A stretch of DNA of 64,000 nucleotides from NCBI RefSeq assembly GCF_024362785.1, contig NZ_CP093301.1, positions 3,100,001 to 3,164,000 on the forward strand, given 5' to 3'. The position numbers and the translations under genes were made by a program. Numbering within the stretch: the first letter of the stretch is position 1; each line of letters starts with the position of its first letter. Below the pieces are notes generated by a model. It searched no databases. It was not told the DNA's origin and saw only the letters and a program-made list of their open reading frames with translations. Positions 10,878 to 19,158 of the stretch are shown here, one piece after another. This stretch comes from Evansella sp. LMS18 (lineage in GTDB: Bacteria; Bacillota; Bacilli; Bacillales; Salisediminibacteriaceae).

Positions 10878-10948
10878 AGAACTCTCTATACATTGTTTGA
10901 AGCTGAAAAATATTGTATCTACTTTTACACACAAAGATGGACTTGACT

Positions 10949-11215
10949 GGAAAAGGTGAACTCAAGTGGTGCAAGAGCGTCTTGCGTCCCTTCAAAGAGA
11001 GGAAAAGGTGAACTCAAGTGGTGCAAGGGCGTCTTGCATCACTTCAAAGAGAGGAAAAGGTGAACTCAAGTGGTGCAAGAGCGTCTTGCGTCCCTTGAAA
11101 GAGAGAAATGGTGAGCTCAAGTGGTGCAAGAGCGTCTTGCGTCCCTTGAAAGAGAGGAAAAGGTGAACTGAAGTGGTGCAAGGGCGTCTTGCATCCCTTG
11201 AAAGAGAGGAAAGAA
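10949..11215 (+). repeat. 52-bp tandem repeat array, second block (5 copies)
   Basis: Continuation of the first block after the IS256 element, same orientation. Units begin at 10960, 11012, 11064, 11115 and 11167. The final unit degenerates (ACTGAAGTGG) and the array ends in GAGAGGAAAGAACG. Confidence 0.93.
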
Positions 11216-11504
11216 CGTAACGGGAACGGAGAAGTTTAAGAAGAGTCAGTTCAAGCGGTTCGGTACGGAGTTTTATAAAATTCGAAGTCATGGCTCAGCC
11301 CCTTTTTCGTATTTATATTAAAAGTAATCTAATTAGCCCGAAAAGACAAGCTAATATATTTCATTGCTCAAAAGAAACTTGAAAATTATCAAATAAATTA
11401 AGGGAAAAGCTTTTAAGTATTGGTGTTTTGGAGTAAAATATAAGAGATTATATCATTTTACTAAAAAATGTACACATGTATCACAAGAGAAATGAGGCAG
11501 AACG

Positions 11505-11711
11505 ATGGGATCCCATTATTACCTGAAAAGGCAAATGGAAGTAAAGAGAAAACAAATGGTCCAGTCAGCATATCAAAACGGTTTTACGTCTGATGAAACA
11601 GTGCGTTACAGCCAGGAGTTAGATCATCTGCTGAATATATACAGGCGCGTATCTGGAAGCCACAGTGAGAACAGCGCGGACTATGAGGGAACTCTTGGCT
11701 ACGTGAATTAA
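11505..11711 (+). CDS. Spo0E-like aspartyl-phosphate phosphatase
   Basis: A 68-residue protein with the short helix-turn-helix architecture of the Spo0E family and its signature SQELDHLLN (the S-x-E-L-D motif). Family members remove phosphate from Spo0A~P and delay sporulation. Starts at ATG 11505 with a modest GAGGC upstream. Monocistronic, ended by the shared hairpin at 11724-11753. Confidence 0.82.
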   Translation: MGSHYYLKRQMEVKRKQMVQSAYQNGFTSDETVRYSQELDHLLNIYRRVSGSHSENSADYEGTLGYVN

Positions 11712-11723
11712 ATATACCCAAAT

Positions 11724-11753
11724 TAAAAAGCACCCTTTTAAGGTGCTTTTTTT
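11724..11753. terminator. Bidirectional terminator between spo0E-like gene and EamA gene
   Basis: AAAAAGCACC and GGTGCTTTTT arms with T-tracts on both strands. It lies between convergent genes and overlaps the last codons of the minus-strand gene. Confidence 0.85.
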
Positions 11754-12676
11754 GCTGCGGCCCGGGAAGTGGAGGTGTCTCTGATCTTGCCAGCTTTCCT
11801 GCTGGACAGGTAGACACCGGTTAAAACCACAATACCGCCAAAGAGCTGATGATAAGTAAAGATTTCCCCGAGAAACAGAACTGCCATTATAGTGGTGAAA
11901 ACAGGTACAAGGTTAAAAAAGACAGACGCTTTAGAAGGCCCTATCTCGGCAACACCTCTGTACCAGGCAAGGAGAGCCAGGGCAGACGGAAAAATACCAA
12001 TATAGGCAATTCCAAGCAGGATTTCCCAGTTGAATACAGCAGGGAAACCAATGGTAACCCATTCAACAGCCGCGATTGGAATTAGAATTACGCTTCCAAT
12101 TATCATAGTCATTACCAGGCCTGCCACGCTGGGGAATTTATGACTGTGTTTTTTAATGATAACTGAGTACACAGCCCAGAAAATGATTCCTGCGAGCATA
12201 ATAATATCCCCTGTATTAAACGTTAAAGTCACTAATGTGCTTATTGATCCCCCGGTTATTATCCACAGCACTCCAAAAAAAGAAATGAAGATTCCGAAAG
12301 TCTGCAGCTTTGTCAGCCGGTCTTTTAACAAAATATACCCCAGTATTGCTGCAACTGCAGGTGTCATTGCATCAACGATTGCAGCATTTATCGTTGTTGT
12401 ATAATTAACAGCCAGATAAAGACATCCATTGAACAGAACGATACCTGACAGAGAAAGCCCAAGCAAAGGCTTCCATTCTTTTTTCCATAACGGATGGTTG
12501 AGCTTTATAGTTTTATAACAAAGGGGCAGAAGAAAAAGTGAAGCTGACGCAGCACGGAACAGAGCCAGTGTAAAAGGAGGGATCACTCCTTCGAAGGCTT
12601 TTCCCACGATGAAGTTACCAGAGAAAAACACCATTGCCATTGTCAGGATAAAATAAGGATGCAGGCGCAAAAACAT
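11738..12676 (-). CDS. EamA/DMT-superfamily metabolite transporter
   Basis: About 312 residues forming ten hydrophobic helices arranged as two EamA halves (residues about 7-140 and 155-290). Motifs include FFSGNFIVGKAF near the N-terminus and the half-repeat ends YILLKDRLTKLQTFGIFISFFGVLWI and VLFLGEIFTYHQLFGGIVVLTGVYLSSR. Members export or import small metabolites such as amino acids or nucleotide precursors; substrate not predictable. ATG 12676 is preferred because CTGGGGGG precedes it; GTG 12679 is possible. The basic, Ala-rich tail is cytoplasmic. Confidence 0.88.
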   Translation of the reverse strand: MFLRLHPYFILTMAMVFFSGNFIVGKAFEGVIPPFTLALFRAASASLFLLPLCYKTIKLNHPLWKKEWKPLLGLSLSGIVLFNGCLYLAVNYTTTINAAIVDAMTPAVAAILGYILLKDRLTKLQTFGIFISFFGVLWIITGGSISTLVTLTFNTGDIIMLAGIIFWAVYSVIIKKHSHKFPSVAGLVMTMIIGSVILIPIAAVEWVTIGFPAVFNWEILLGIAYIGIFPSALALLAWYRGVAEIGPSKASVFFNLVPVFTTIMAVLFLGEIFTYHQLFGGIVVLTGVYLSSRKAGKIRDTSTSRAAAKKAP

Positions 12677-12803
12677 CACCCCCCAGGAAGACTATAACAC
12701 AAATTGGAAAGCCTATAGAAAATATAGGTAGAAGGATATATTCAGTAAATACATATTAAGGTATACTTTATGAAGGAAAAAGTATATGGAAAAGGTGATA
12801 TTG

Positions 12804-13301
12804 ATGGAAGTGAAAATGGCTGATCTCCCGGGGATTGGAAAGAAAATCTCATTTATTACAGCAGAAGACAGTATGATAGTACTGATTGTTCACCATACAG
12901 GGAAGAGAGAGCTTTATTTTTTTGCAGACAAGGATAATGATGAAGCTGATTTTTCTATCAATCTAAGTGCAGAGGAGACTAGAGAGCTTGGTGCTCAGCT
13001 TCTTGGTGCTGTTTTTCAGCCGCTGGACAATGATAAAATGAAGCTGCTGAAAAGCCAGGTGGTAACTGAATGGGTGAAGTTATCAAAGAAGTCGAGTATA
13101 GTTAATAAAACTATTGGTGAGGCAGGAATTCGTAAACGGACAGGGGTAACGATAGTAGGTATTTTCCGGGACGAAGATACCGTAATTGCAAGTCCTGAAG
13201 TTGACCAGGTTCTAAAAGCAGGGGATACTTTAATGGCTATCGGCAAACAGGAACATATTTCCTCTTTCGAACAAATCTGTCAAGGGGAGGAGAGCTTATA
13301 A
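12804..13301 (+). CDS. khtT: K+/H+ antiporter regulatory subunit KhtT
   Basis: Cytoplasmic subunit with an N-terminal domain (MADLPGIGKKISFITAEDSMIVLIVHHTG, given here in part) and a C-terminal RCK_C/TrkA-C domain (TVIASPEVDQVLKAGDTLMAIG). In the B. subtilis system KhtT gates the KhtU antiporter and binds c-di-AMP. ATG 12804 aligns with the usual family start and has AAAGGTGA five bases upstream; ATG 12786 would add six residues. Its TAA (13299-13301) abuts the khtU start, so the two are co-translated. A separate khtS-like gene was not seen upstream. Confidence 0.88.
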   Translation: MEVKMADLPGIGKKISFITAEDSMIVLIVHHTGKRELYFFADKDNDEADFSINLSAEETRELGAQLLGAVFQPLDNDKMKLLKSQVVTEWVKLSKKSSIVNKTIGEAGIRKRTGVTIVGIFRDEDTVIASPEVDQVLKAGDTLMAIGKQEHISSFEQICQGEESL

Positions 13302-14471
13302 GTGGATATATACATTCCTGTTATGCTGAGCGGAGGCTTCATTTTTTTATTGCTTTTCTTATTTGGAGTTATAAGTTTTAAATTTAAAATTCCTTCGGTA
13401 ATAGTCTACATACTTTTAGGTATAGTATTAGCTGGTTTTATAGGGGACTCCGAGCTGCTCCACTTAATTGGTGAAATAGGGATAGTACTGCTGTTTTTTA
13501 TCTTAGGAATGGAATTTCCTATTAAACAGCTGCTGAAAGTTGCCCGGAAAGTTACACCTGCTGGTACCCTCGATGTTTTACTGAATATTGGTATTACCAT
13601 GATTATTGTATATCTGTTTGGGCTTGGATTAATTGAGTCCCTTCTTATCGGCGGGGTTGTTTATGCGACCAGCTCGTCAATCACCGCTAAAATGCTTGAA
13701 AATTCCAAGCGTATGGCTAACCCGGAATCTGAATTTATTCTTGGGCTGTTAATTTTCGAAGATCTCGTCGCTCCGGTTCTCGTAGCTGTTTTAGTCGGTC
13801 TAACGGCTGGAAACGGTGTGACTGCAGGCTCTTTTGCAGTACTAATTTTAAAAGTAATAGCATTAACTGCTGGAGCCATTCTTTTAGGCCAGCTGTTATT
13901 TAAAAAACTGGAAAACTTTTTTGATCGTTACTTAACAACAGATATTTTTATATTACTAGTAATAGGTATTGCACTTGCGTATGGAGGGTTAGCTCTTATG
14001 CTTGATTTATCCGAAGTGCTGGGTGCATTTCTCGCAGGTATTATGATTGCAGAGGTCCGAAAGACAGAACAGATGGAAAAGCTGATAGTCCCTGTAAAGG
14101 ATTTGACTTTGCCGTTATTTTTCCTCTGGTTCGGCACCACCATCGAATTCGGGGAAGGAGTTCCTATGGCTGGGCTGTTAGCAGTACTCGTATTATGGGG
14201 AATTGCAGCAAAACTAGCAGTCGGAATAGTTGGAGGACGTATGTATGGGCTTAGCAGGAAAGTATCGTTAAGAGCTGGATTTTCACTGGTCCAGAGAGGA
14301 GAATTTTCCATCATTATTGCTGCACTGGCAGCTACGGAAGTTATGATTTTCAGCAGTGTATTTATTTTAGCAACTGCTGTAACAGGAATTATTTTATTTC
14401 AGTTTGCACCGAAGATTACAAATAAATTTTATCCAAATAAACAGGCACAAAAAGTAAAGCTTCCAGGCTAG
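13302..14471 (+). CDS. khtU: K+/H+ antiporter subunit KhtU (CPA2 family)
   Basis: A 389-residue membrane antiporter of the CPA2 (Kef/NapA-like) family with about 12 hydrophobic helices. Visible segments include GIVLLFFILGMEFPIKQLLK, ATSSSITAKMLE and GAFLAGIMIAEVRKTEQ. It exchanges K+ for protons, protecting against excess potassium and alkaline stress. Starts at GTG 13302 immediately after khtT's stop, with AAGGGGAGGAGAG upstream. Ends before a terminator at 14482. Confidence 0.9.
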   Translation: MDIYIPVMLSGGFIFLLLFLFGVISFKFKIPSVIVYILLGIVLAGFIGDSELLHLIGEIGIVLLFFILGMEFPIKQLLKVARKVTPAGTLDVLLNIGITMIIVYLFGLGLIESLLIGGVVYATSSSITAKMLENSKRMANPESEFILGLLIFEDLVAPVLVAVLVGLTAGNGVTAGSFAVLILKVIALTAGAILLGQLLFKKLENFFDRYLTTDIFILLVIGIALAYGGLALMLDLSEVLGAFLAGIMIAEVRKTEQMEKLIVPVKDLTLPLFFLWFGTTIEFGEGVPMAGLLAVLVLWGIAAKLAVGIVGGRMYGLSRKVSLRAGFSLVQRGEFSIIIAALAATEVMIFSSVFILATAVTGIILFQFAPKITNKFYPNKQAQKVKLPG

Positions 14472-14481
14472 AAAATAATGA

Positions 14482-14508
14482 GCGCAGGATATTCCCTGCG
14501 CCATTTTT
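14482..14508 (+). terminator. Terminator of khtTU
   Basis: GCGCAGG (14482-14488) and CCTGCGC (14495-14501) with a 6-base loop, then CATTTTTG. Confidence 0.85.
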
Positions 14509-14622
14509 GTTTCTGTTTCCCCATCAATAATAAATTATCAGAATTTTTAAACATTAAAGTATCAATTTGGATAAAACCGGTTATAATAATAATAACAAAA
14601 CTATGGAAAGCGGGGAATAAAC

Positions 14623-14766
14623 ATGGCCATCGTATTCATTTGCAAGAATTGCAATGGTACTGGTTCGGTTGAGAGAAGGCTCTGGTTTGTTTCGAAAAAA
14701 GTTTCCTGCCGCTTTTGTCATGGCCATGGTCGAAAAGTTTACAAAAAGGAAGAGAAAACAATGTAA
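14623..14766 (+). CDS. Small double zinc-knuckle protein (47 aa)
   Basis: ATG 14623 behind AAAGCGGGG opens a 47-residue frame ending at TAA 14764-14766. Two DnaJ-type half-knuckles are visible, CKNCNGTG and CRFCHGHG, spaced by 18 residues, which would bind one zinc ion. The rest is basic (RKVYKKEEK). Such proteins are usually annotated as hypothetical; a role in RNA or protein binding is only a guess. It has its own downstream terminator. Confidence 0.75.
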   Translation: MAIVFICKNCNGTGSVERRLWFVSKKVSCRFCHGHGRKVYKKEEKTM

Positions 14767-14797
14767 TGCTGCCTGAGGTTAGGATAAACAGAAATAC

Positions 14798-14835
14798 AAA
14801 AACAGGAGAGACAAGTCGGGTCTCTCCTGTTTTCT
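14798..14835. terminator. Bidirectional terminator between the zinc-knuckle gene and prfC
   Basis: AACAGGAGAGA (14801-14811) pairs perfectly with TCTCTCCTGTT (14821-14831), flanked by A-run and T-run. Serves the convergent gene pair. Confidence 0.88.
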
Positions 14836-14846
14836 ATTGCGGGATG

Positions 14847-16391
14847 CTATTCCAGCAGCTCCCAGCCTGTTGATAATTTCAGGTCCGGGTGTTTGTCCTG
14901 GAAATATCTTAGTGCAAACTCATTTTCGAACAAGATAACCGGACGGCCCTGGCTGTCATTAACAAGCATTTTACGGCTGTCGGTCATTTTGTCAGTAACT
15001 TCACCGCCGGTTACCCAGCGGGCAAGCTCATGGGTCATATGATGAAATTCAATATCTACGTTGTATTCATTTTTCATTCTGTACTCGAATACCTGGAACT
15101 GAAGTTCACCAACAGCCCCGATTATAAAGTCTTCAAAGTACGGAGTTTTATAGAGCTGTATCGTACCTTCCTGAACGAGCTGTTCCATCCCTTTATGGTA
15201 CTGCTTATGCTTCAATGCATTCTTAGCATAGATTTTTGCGAATTTTTCAGGCGGGAACTGCGGCATTTCCTCATAGACCAGGCGTTCATTTCCAGTAACA
15301 ATTGTGTCACCAACCTGGAAGTTTCCTGAGTCATAAATACCAATAATATCGCCAGGCATGGCAATATCAACGGATGCACGATCAGAAGCAAAAAAGGAAT
15401 GCGACTGGTTTAGTTTCATTTTTTTGCCTGTACGTGAAAGGAGTACTTCCATTCCACGTTCGAACTTGCCTGAGCAGACACGGAGAAAGGCAATCCGATC
15501 CCGGTGGTTAGGATTCATATTCGCCTGGATTTTAAAGACAAATGCTGAAAATTTACTGCTGTCCGGGTCAAGGAGTTCTCCGGAGGCCTTCCTTGGCTGA
15601 GGCTCAGCTGCCAGTTTCACAAACTGATCCAGGAAAGACTGGACGCCAAAACTTGACAGGGCACTACCGAAAAATACAGGAGTAAGCTGCCCTTTCTGTA
15701 CCTTTTCCATGGTGAATTCATTTCCTGCTTCTTCAAGGAGCATAATATCTTCTTCCAGTTTTTCTTTTTCATAATCTGCAAGAACCTCCTGATCGGAGTA
15801 AGGGACGATTTCACGTTCATGTGACTCGTTAAAAACTTCAATTTTTTCATCCGGAATGCTGTAGATTCCTTTTAACGTTTTTCCCATTCCGATCGGCCAG
15901 TTCATTGGATATGTTTCCATCTCCAGAACTTCTTCAATCTCAGCCAGGAGATCGAGTGGCTCTTTTCCTTCACGGTCCAGTTTGTTAATAAAAGTGAGAA
16001 TGGGGATACCGCGCATGCGGCAAACTTTAAAAAGTTTCAGTGTTTGAGCTTCAATCCCTTTAACGCTGTCAATTACCATTACCGCTGTATCGACGGCAGT
16101 TAAAGTACGATACGTATCTTCACTGAAATCCTGGTGGCCAGGTGTATCAAGGATATTAATTTGTACGTCATTATAGATAAGCTGCATTACACTGGAAGTA
16201 ACGGAAATTCCTCTTTGCTTTTCGATTTCCATCCAGTCTGAAGTAGCGAATTTGCCTGATTTTTTGCCTTTTACTGTTCCGGCGCTGCGAATTCCTCCAC
16301 CGAGGAACAGGAGTTTCTCTGTTAAAGTTGTTTTCCCTGCGTCAGGGTGGGAAATAATCGCAAATGTCCGGCGCGGTGTTTCTTTAGACAT
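14847..16391 (-). CDS. prfC: Peptide chain release factor 3 (RF3)
   Basis: Translational GTPase that recycles RF1/RF2 after termination. The 514-residue product shows P-loop HPDAGKTT, the switch II motif DTPGHQD and the G4 motif NKLD, followed by EF-Tu-like domain II and the RF3 C-terminal domain. The frame opens at ATG 16397, but the GAGGAAGG site is only three bases from it and nine from the third codon, so ATG 16391 is preferred. Monocistronic. Confidence 0.95.
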   Translation of the reverse strand: MSKETPRRTFAIISHPDAGKTTLTEKLLFLGGGIRSAGTVKGKKSGKFATSDWMEIEKQRGISVTSSVMQLIYNDVQINILDTPGHQDFSEDTYRTLTAVDTAVMVIDSVKGIEAQTLKLFKVCRMRGIPILTFINKLDREGKEPLDLLAEIEEVLEMETYPMNWPIGMGKTLKGIYSIPDEKIEVFNESHEREIVPYSDQEVLADYEKEKLEEDIMLLEEAGNEFTMEKVQKGQLTPVFFGSALSSFGVQSFLDQFVKLAAEPQPRKASGELLDPDSSKFSAFVFKIQANMNPNHRDRIAFLRVCSGKFERGMEVLLSRTGKKMKLNQSHSFFASDRASVDIAMPGDIIGIYDSGNFQVGDTIVTGNERLVYEEMPQFPPEKFAKIYAKNALKHKQYHKGMEQLVQEGTIQLYKTPYFEDFIIGAVGELQFQVFEYRMKNEYNVDIEFHHMTHELARWVTGGEVTDKMTDSRKMLVNDSQGRPVILFENEFALRYFQDKHPDLKLSTGWELLE

Positions 16392-16573
16392 ATACATGGT
16401 CCTTCCTCGTTAAGTTAAATGCTCCAATTCCTCATTATAAACAAAATTACAAGAAGAATCACCATATAATTTCTGTAAAACTCATTTTTCTCCTTAAATG
16501 ATTGATATGTCGTATCTGGAGGGAAAGGATATATAAGGTACTACAAGGAGTTGGAAAGGAGGCAGTTCAGGAA

Positions 16574-16831
16574 ATGTCTTCAGAAAAAATATGGTACGGA
16601 ATGATGACAGGGATTTTTCTTGTAGTGTCTGCGGCAGTCGCAATCTCCTTTTTTACTGATACAGAAAGAGCATGGGACTTTCCAAGACATGTGTTTCTTC
16701 TCGGGTTAGGTTTTGGCGCGTGGGCGGTTTTTGAATGGACCAGGGGGAAAGAACGGTATCCATATGCTTATCTGGTGACGCTTTGTTCTTTATTTGCGTT
16801 CCTCATCGTTATACTCACACTTTTAAGGTAA
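16574..16831 (+). CDS. Small three-helix membrane protein, unknown function
   Basis: From ATG 16574 an 85-residue product with three membrane helices (about residues 10-28, 40-56 and 66-84) and a short polar region rich in Arg and Glu (EWTRGKERYPYAY). AAAGGAGG lies 11 bases before this start. A longer frame from 16502 is open but less likely. Not recognised as a named family. Confidence 0.6.
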   Translation: MSSEKIWYGMMTGIFLVVSAAVAISFFTDTERAWDFPRHVFLLGLGFGAWAVFEWTRGKERYPYAYLVTLCSLFAFLIVILTLLR

Positions 16832-16905
16832 ATTTGTACAGCGCCCAAACGAAAAATAGTTATCCGCATAGTATAAGACTGAACCTATAAAAGGAGGCTT
16901 GTTTC

Positions 16906-17010
16906 ATGTCTCACAGTAAAGATTCAGTAGTTGAACACGGTTCAACATTTATGCTCGTAATAATTATTTTTATATTGTTAGTTATTCTGGGTGCTGTTTT
17001 TGTTTACTGA
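16906..17010 (+). CDS. YjcZ-like small membrane protein (34 aa)
   Basis: A strong AAAGGAGG precedes ATG 16906. The 34-residue product is a polar N-terminus (SHSKDSVVEHG) followed by one hydrophobic helix (MLVIIIFILLVILGAVFVY) running to the end. This layout matches YjcZ-family small proteins of Bacillus, some linked with sporulation. The match is by layout and ending only. Confidence 0.6.
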   Translation: MSHSKDSVVEHGSTFMLVIIIFILLVILGAVFVY

Positions 17011-17066
17011 ACTATCTGAAACAGAGCAGCTTGATTGAAGCGGGACACTAAAAAGGGGAGTTATCA

Positions 17067-17155
17067 CAGAATAAAAAAAGCGAATCAAACTAAAAGAGAA
17101 GCACCGGTTGTCATCTTTATCTGACAGTTCGGTGCTTCTCAGTTTGAGTCATTTT
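17067..17155. terminator. Long hairpin terminator after amtB
   Basis: GAGAAGCACCG (17097-17107) pairs with CGGTGCTTCTC (17130-17140). Outer CAAACT and AGTTTG extend the stem. On the minus strand a T-rich run follows (complement of AATAAAAAAAGCGAATC at 17071-17086), so it ends amtB; the plus side also has TTTTTTT. Confidence 0.8.
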
Positions 17156-17177
17156 TTTCTTTGGCAGGCCATTTTAA

Positions 17178-18443
17178 TTAAGATGTCTGCTTTTCAGGAC
17201 TGAAGTTCTCCGGATAACCGTAGCTCCCATGCTCACTCATATCCAGGCCAAGCAATTCTTTCTCTCTGCTTACCCGTAAACCGTTCACTAGTGGACGAAT
17301 TGCAAGGAGAATAGCAAATGATACTACAAAGGCGAACACCCCTGATGAAAAAACGCCGAGTGCCTGAACCCCAAGCTGTGTGAAACCTCCGCCATAGAGG
17401 AGTCCGGCAGACCCTCCATTCATAGCTGCCAATTGAGGAGTAGCGAAAAAACCAGTGGATAATGTTCCCCAAATACCAGCTATCCCGTGGACAGATAAAG
17501 CGTAAATCGGATCATCGATTTTAAGCTTATCAAATAGTTTCATACTGAAATGGACAATTATACCGGCGATTATACCAATTATTACAGAAGCCCAGGGAGC
17601 TACAAAAGCACATGATGCAGTAATAGCTACAAGCCCTGCCAAAGTTCCGTTCAGCATCGTAGTGACATCGCCTTTCCCGGAATCGGCCCATGCCACTGCA
17701 AGTGCTGCTACTGCACCAGCTGCCGCGGCAAGCTGAGTGTTTAATGCTACGTATCCGAAAAAACCATTTTCAACTCCGAGTGTACTTCCGGCATTAAAAC
17801 CGAACCAGCCAACCCAGAGAATAAGAACACCGAGAGTAGTATATACCTGGTTATGCCCGCTCAGCTGATTAGGGGAGCCATCGGCATTAAAGCGGCCAAT
17901 CCGTGGTTTCAGCAGGATGGTTGCGGCCAATGCAGCCATTGCACCGGTTAAGTGAACTACTGTGGAGCCTGCAAAATCCTGCTTTTCTAAAGAAGACAGC
18001 CATCCGCCGCCCCAGATCCAGTGTGCGACAACAGGGTACACAACTGCGGTGAAAAGAACAGCGAATAAAACATATACGGAAAGCTTTGCACGTTCTGCGA
18101 ATCCGCCGAAAGCAATTGTTAAGGCAATCCCTGCAAACGCCAGCTGGAAAATAAAGTCTACGGAACCTGTAAGCCCGTCTACCACGCTTGTGAAGTCCCC
18201 AAAGAAAAAGAGGGAAGTTCCAATGAGTCCGTTACTTTCACCATAAATAAATCCATAACCTACTGCCCAGAAAACTAAGGAAGCAATACCAAGAGTAAAA
18301 ATTGTTTTGGCTGCTGTATGACCTGCGTTCTTCATCCTCGTTGAACCTGCCTCCAGTAAGATAAATCCACCTTGCATGAGCAGGACGAGGACAAAGGCAA
18401 TCATCACCCATACATTATTAAGTAAGAAAATAGTGTCTTCCAT
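17178..18443 (-). CDS. amtB: Ammonium transporter AmtB/NrgA
   Basis: A 421-residue Amt/Rh-family channel with 11 predicted helices. Signature segments: VLLMQGGFILLEAGSTRMKN (N-terminal helix), DFAGSTVVHLTGAMAALAAT with the family signature, and the pore His positions in VHLTG and SVHGIAGIWG. It conducts ammonium when nitrogen is poor. No PII gene (glnK/nrgB) follows; the next sequence is a terminator. A perfect TnrA box lies about 80 bases upstream of the start codon. Confidence 0.95.
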   Translation of the reverse strand: MEDTIFLLNNVWVMIAFVLVLLMQGGFILLEAGSTRMKNAGHTAAKTIFTLGIASLVFWAVGYGFIYGESNGLIGTSLFFFGDFTSVVDGLTGSVDFIFQLAFAGIALTIAFGGFAERAKLSVYVLFAVLFTAVVYPVVAHWIWGGGWLSSLEKQDFAGSTVVHLTGAMAALAATILLKPRIGRFNADGSPNQLSGHNQVYTTLGVLILWVGWFGFNAGSTLGVENGFFGYVALNTQLAAAAGAVAALAVAWADSGKGDVTTMLNGTLAGLVAITASCAFVAPWASVIIGIIAGIIVHFSMKLFDKLKIDDPIYALSVHGIAGIWGTLSTGFFATPQLAAMNGGSAGLLYGGGFTQLGVQALGVFSSGVFAFVVSFAILLAIRPLVNGLRVSREKELLGLDMSEHGSYGYPENFSPEKQTS

Positions 18444-18491
18444 TGTTAATTGCTCCCTTCAAGTTGATTTTTATGTTTTTGTATACTCTTA

Positions 18492-18542
18492 ATCATAATG
18501 ATTTAAAATTCTGAATCTACAAATATGTCAGATATTATGACA
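18492..18542 (-). promoter_or_regulatory. TnrA box and promoter of amtB
   Basis: TGTCAGATATTATGACA (18526-18542) matches the TnrA/GlnR consensus TGTNANAWWWTMTNACA at every position. On the minus strand a -10 box TATGAT lies at 18497-18492, giving a start near 18485. The box centre is then about 49 bases upstream, the usual activating distance for TnrA at nrgAB-type promoters. The gene should be switched on in nitrogen limitation. Confidence 0.87.
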
Positions 18543-18724
18543 AGGTTTTTAGAAATCCTGGCTATGCAGCCAAGCTGAAAATAAGCAGAGCAAATGCAGG
18601 TCTTTGTTGATATGACAAAGCAGTAAGTACAATATCACTTCAAGGAAGGCAGGGTTTACCCCCTGGTCATGTAAACAACATAATTAAATCCGAAAGTCTG
18701 CTGAAATAGAAGGAATTTAGTGAA

Positions 18725-18777
18725 ATAGCGGAACCAGGAACCGCAAAACTAGGTGCACCGGACCTTCATTCCGTTAA
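18725..18777. repeat. Short hairpin repeat (type C), copy 1
   Basis: Begins ATAGCGGAA and ends GGACCTTCATTCCGTTAA. The same ends occur in the element at 61614-61674 (ATAGCGGAA ... CCTCATTCCGCTAT). Here the arms are degenerate. It sits in the 420-bp gap between amtB and the IS1182-type element, which otherwise shows no gene. Confidence 0.5.
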
Positions 18778-18950
18778 ACCGAAAAAACGGGGCATCAGGA
18801 AGGTGTAACAGTTCCTCCGTAAATAAACACATCCGCTTAAAGCAAGGCATTTAACAAACAAAACGAGGGTGTCCCAAAAGCCTAGCTTTTGGTGACACCC
18901 TCTTTCTTTATAACCAATTAATTGAAGTAAATGTAATTGGTTCGCTCGCA

Positions 18951-19065
18951 TCGCTCTCGGCGGACGCGTTCCCCGGGCAACGCTTCAGCCTCCTCGGGAA
19001 AAACGCCCTGCGGGGTCTTCAGCCGTTGCTTTTCCCGCGGGAGTCGCCGCCTGCCGCTCTTTCGA
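18951..19065. repeat. GC-rich palindromic element (type B) inside the IS1182 left end
   Basis: About 115 bp, far more GC-rich than its surroundings. Recognisable blocks are CTCTCGGCGGACGCGTTC, CTTCAGCCTCCTCGGG and TTTTCCCGCGGGAGTCGCCG. The complement aligns block by block with the free copy at 45879-46011. It lies between the left terminal repeat and the transposase and does not code for protein. Confidence 0.7.
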
Positions 19066-19087
19066 GCTATTTTAATAAAATTGAAAA

Positions 19088-19158
19088 ATAAAGAAATCGC
19101 CCCATTTGGTATAATTAAAGCACCACACCAAAACCATACCAGGAGGCGATTTCTTTAT
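19088..19158 (+). promoter_or_regulatory. Inverted repeat able to hide the transposase start site
   Basis: A perfect 14-bp inverted repeat: ATAAAGAAATCGCC at 19088-19101 and GGCGATTTCTTTAT at 19145-19158. The right arm covers part of the ribosome site AGGAGG (19141-19146) and the first two bases of ATG 19157. A -10-like TATAAT (19110-19115) lies between the arms, so the element's own transcript would lack the left arm while read-through transcripts would include it. Confidence 0.75.

Larger units (their letters stand above)
9569..10948 (+). mobile_element. IS256-family insertion sequence, 1380 bp
   Basis: Bounded by imperfect terminal inverted repeats of about 26 bp. The left end (9569-9594) and the complement of the right end (10923-10948) share AAGTCCAT, then T, then TGTGTAAAA. 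The 8-bp flanks are identical: GGAAAAGG at 9561-9568 and again at 10949-10956. Removing the element and one flank copy restores a normal repeat unit, so this is a clean target duplication. It carries one transposase gene on the plus strand. Confidence 0.9.

Noticed and set aside
9056..11215. Possible CRISPR array
   Set aside because: The whole 52-bp unit is repeated with scattered point changes; there are no unique spacers between short identical repeats and no cas genes.
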